DNA from: Mesorhizobium sp. YM1C-6-2
Lineage (GTDB): Bacteria; Pseudomonadota; Alphaproteobacteria; Rhizobiales; Rhizobiaceae
Assembly: GCF_003666685.1 (NCBI RefSeq)
Contig: NZ_RCIZ01000018.1
Span: 1 to 45,193, forward strand
Length of the DNA stretch: 45,193 nt
Direction: 5' to 3'
The translations under genes and the position numbers were made by a program. A model generated the notes under the pieces. The model was not told the origin of the DNA, searched no databases, and saw only the letters and a program-made list of their open reading frames with translations. Below, in pieces: positions 43,488-45,193 of this stretch; within the stretch, counting starts at the first letter, position 1, and each line of letters starts with the position of its first letter.

Positions 43488-44915
43488 ATGAAGAACAATG
43501 TTCGGATTGGCACGATAGGCGTCGTATTGGCGAGCGCGCTGTCCTTTACGAGTTCTGGATGGGCTCAGGATGTCCAGCCCAACATACTTTTTGTCCTTGC
43601 CGACAATCTTGGTTATGGCGAGCCGGGCGTCTATGGCGGCGGCATCATGCGAGGCGCACCGACACCGCGTATCGACAAGCTCGCCACTGAAGGCACGCGC
43701 CTCACCAACTTCAATGTCGAAGCCCAATGCACGCCAAGCCGATCCGCCTTTCTGACCGGCAGGTTCGCAATTCGCTCCGGCACTCATTCCGTGCCGCTGC
43801 CGGGGCAACTGGACGGATTGACCCAGTGGGAAGTGACGCTGGCAGAGACCTTGTCGGATGCAGGCTATTCCACAGGTGCCTTCGGAAAGTGGCATCTCGG
43901 CAGCTCGCAGGGACGGCTTCCAAACGCTCAAGGCTTCGACGAATGGTATGGCATTCCGCGTACCACCGATGAGGCGATGTATCCCTCGCAACCCGGCGCA
44001 AAGGCCGCTGGAGTTCCCTTCATGCACATCATGGAAGGGCGAAAGGGCGAGAAAAGTAGCGACCTCGAAGTCTACGACCTTGAGCAACGTCGCTTGATCG
44101 ACGGGAAGATAGTCGAGCGAACGATTGATTTCATGAAGCGCTCGGTCGAGGCGGACAAGCCGTTCTATGCTTATGTGCCATTCACTTTGGTACACTTCCC
44201 TGCCCTGCCCAGCCCCGAATTCGCAGGCAGCACCGGATACGGAGATTTTGCAGACTGCCTCGCCGAAATGGATGCGAATGTTGGCAAGTTGGTCGATGCG
44301 GTCGAGAAATTAGGGGCCAGCGACGACACCATTGTTGTGTTCACAAGCGACAATGGCCCCGATCCGACATTCCCGTCTCAAGGTACGTCCGGTCCTTGGC
44401 GGGGGTACTATTTCACACATATGGAAGGCTCGCTCTGCACGCCCTTCATCATTCGCTGGACCGGCCACGTTCCGGCAAACCGCGTCAGCAATGAAATCGT
44501 TCATTCGGTCGATACCTTCACCACGTTCGCCAAATTCTCCGGTGCGACAATACCCCAGGATCGAGCAATCGACGGCTTGGACCAAAGCGAGTTTCTGCTC
44601 GGAAAATCCGACCACTCCGCGCGCGAGGGGTTCCCAGTATACGTCGCCGACCGCATGGAGGCGGTCAAATGGAAGAACTGGAAACTGGCGTTCTATGGAG
44701 AGGAGCGGGATTGGTGGTCGCCGCCGACCAAGCTTGGCGTGCCGTTGATCTTCGATCTCATCAGCGATCCAAAGGAAGAATACGGAGCCACGCTGTCGCC
44801 TGACGGATGGATAGGCGGGCCTGCCATGGAGATCGTGGCGGACTTTGAAAAGAGCTTGAGCCTCCATCCGCCAATCGCGCCCGGCACGCCTGATCCATAT
44901 ACCCCTCCGAAGTAA
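43488..44915 (+). CDS. Exported arylsulfatase (second, DN variant)
   Basis: A 475-residue S1 sulfatase. Signal peptide of about 27 residues (cleavage after SSGWA). The FGly Cys is C81 in CTPSR (classic CxPSR). The first metal site reads ADNLGYG: D39 is kept but the usual second Asp is Asn 40. GKWHLGSS, HFPALPSP, TSDNGPDP and WTGHVPANR are recognisable. Only loosely similar to the 569-residue neighbour. GGAGG stands 7-8 bases before ATG 43488. It lies inside the duplicated segment. Confidence 0.9.
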   Translation: MKNNVRIGTIGVVLASALSFTSSGWAQDVQPNILFVLADNLGYGEPGVYGGGIMRGAPTPRIDKLATEGTRLTNFNVEAQCTPSRSAFLTGRFAIRSGTHSVPLPGQLDGLTQWEVTLAETLSDAGYSTGAFGKWHLGSSQGRLPNAQGFDEWYGIPRTTDEAMYPSQPGAKAAGVPFMHIMEGRKGEKSSDLEVYDLEQRRLIDGKIVERTIDFMKRSVEADKPFYAYVPFTLVHFPALPSPEFAGSTGYGDFADCLAEMDANVGKLVDAVEKLGASDDTIVVFTSDNGPDPTFPSQGTSGPWRGYYFTHMEGSLCTPFIIRWTGHVPANRVSNEIVHSVDTFTTFAKFSGATIPQDRAIDGLDQSEFLLGKSDHSAREGFPVYVADRMEAVKWKNWKLAFYGEERDWWSPPTKLGVPLIFDLISDPKEEYGATLSPDGWIGGPAMEIVADFEKSLSLHPPIAPGTPDPYTPPK

Positions 44916-45058
44916 GACCCGCCGAGGAAAGGCTGAGAGCGGCGTGGGGGTCATCGCGCGAAGACATTGGAAGCTTTGTTCTCGTCTCAGGGAATTTCTG
45001 GAATAAATTTCCGACCTCCTGCTGAATGCTCCCAACCCCGATCCTTGTTCGCCGCGCC

Positions 45059-45193
45059 GGCCGTCCTAGATTTGCGGGCATCTTCCTCCCCACGCGAAAA
45101 CAACGGAAAACTCCCATGAACCGGCTCACATCCATCCTCGCCTCGATCCTCATCGGCGGCGCCGTGCAGGCGCTTGCCGTGCTGCCCGGCCAG
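45059..45193. repeat. Direct repeat copy B (135 bp)
   Basis: Matches 43086-43220 with three mismatches in the upstream part; the coding part is identical up to the window edge. The two copies are 1973 bases apart. Confidence 0.95.
45116..45193 (+). CDS. Amino-acid ABC-transporter substrate-binding protein, 5' end
   Basis: The first 26 codons, MNRLTSILASILIGGAVQALA plus LPGQ-type end, form a signal peptide; the window stops here. By comparison with the fragment at 43143, the mature protein would begin with the motif of polar amino-acid binding proteins. Whether the remainder is complete cannot be seen. Confidence 0.75.
   Translation, partial: MNRLTSILASILIGGAVQALAVLPGQ

Overview
The window reads as chromosomal DNA of an alphaproteobacterium of the order Hyphomicrobiales (Rhizobiales), most like Mesorhizobium and its relatives. 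The support is high GC, the purM-purN pair divergent from a CDP-alcohol phosphatidyltransferase/AI-2E permease/HdaA operon, a uvrC-pgsA-moaD-moaE operon, an Omp25/RopB-type outer-membrane protein, rlmJ and holC, and a RIME-like rhizobial palindromic repeat. No rRNA, tRNA, CRISPR array or complete insertion sequence was recognised.

Region 1 (about 1-12,290) is phage-derived, nearly all on the minus strand. In order of transcription it carries a small conserved-looking gene, a RepA-like hexameric helicase, an unknown 308-aa protein, three small operon genes, an HK97-type prohead protease, a P27-type small terminase, an unknown 121-aa gene, a tail-type small gene, a tape-measure protein and two fibre or glycine-rich tail proteins. 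Large terminase, portal, major capsid, head-tail connectors and tail tube are absent, as are an integrase and a repressor. A plus-strand, AT-richer 'moron' gene (4257-5180) sits where the large terminase and head genes would be expected. Next to the helicase is a cluster of about eight TGCGCCRACA repeats around a DnaA-box-like hairpin, which looks like a replication origin. The element is either a decayed prophage or a satellite-like element.

Region 2 (about 12,290-21,722) is core chromosome: a secreted Gly-rich coiled-coil protein, hdaA, an AI-2E permease, a PgsA-like enzyme, purM, purN, two small envelope proteins, a DUF1801 protein and a molybdopterin oxidoreductase.

Region 3 (about 21,860-25,580) is an AT-richer accessory patch. 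It holds a heme-oxygenase-like diiron enzyme, a divergent 57-aa peptide gene with an aromatic/Met-rich C-terminus, and a large cyclase-NTPase-TPR protein. The enzyme/peptide pair is the best candidate in the window for an undescribed system.

Region 4 (about 25,590-40,410) is again core: DUF2200, an alpha/beta hydrolase, an ABC-F ATPase, DinB, ndk, a YbaY/META protein, moaE, moaD, pgsA, uvrC, an SDR, an outer-membrane protein, a GST, RNase T2, rlmJ and holC. MoaD/MoaE make the cofactor that the region 2 oxidoreductase needs.

Region 5 (about 40,410-45,193) is rearranged. About 0.75 kb has no convincing gene. Two exported arylsulfatases follow. The second lies between two near-identical 135-bp copies of the start of an amino-acid ABC-transporter substrate-binding-protein gene; the first copy is a broken fragment and the second runs off the window.
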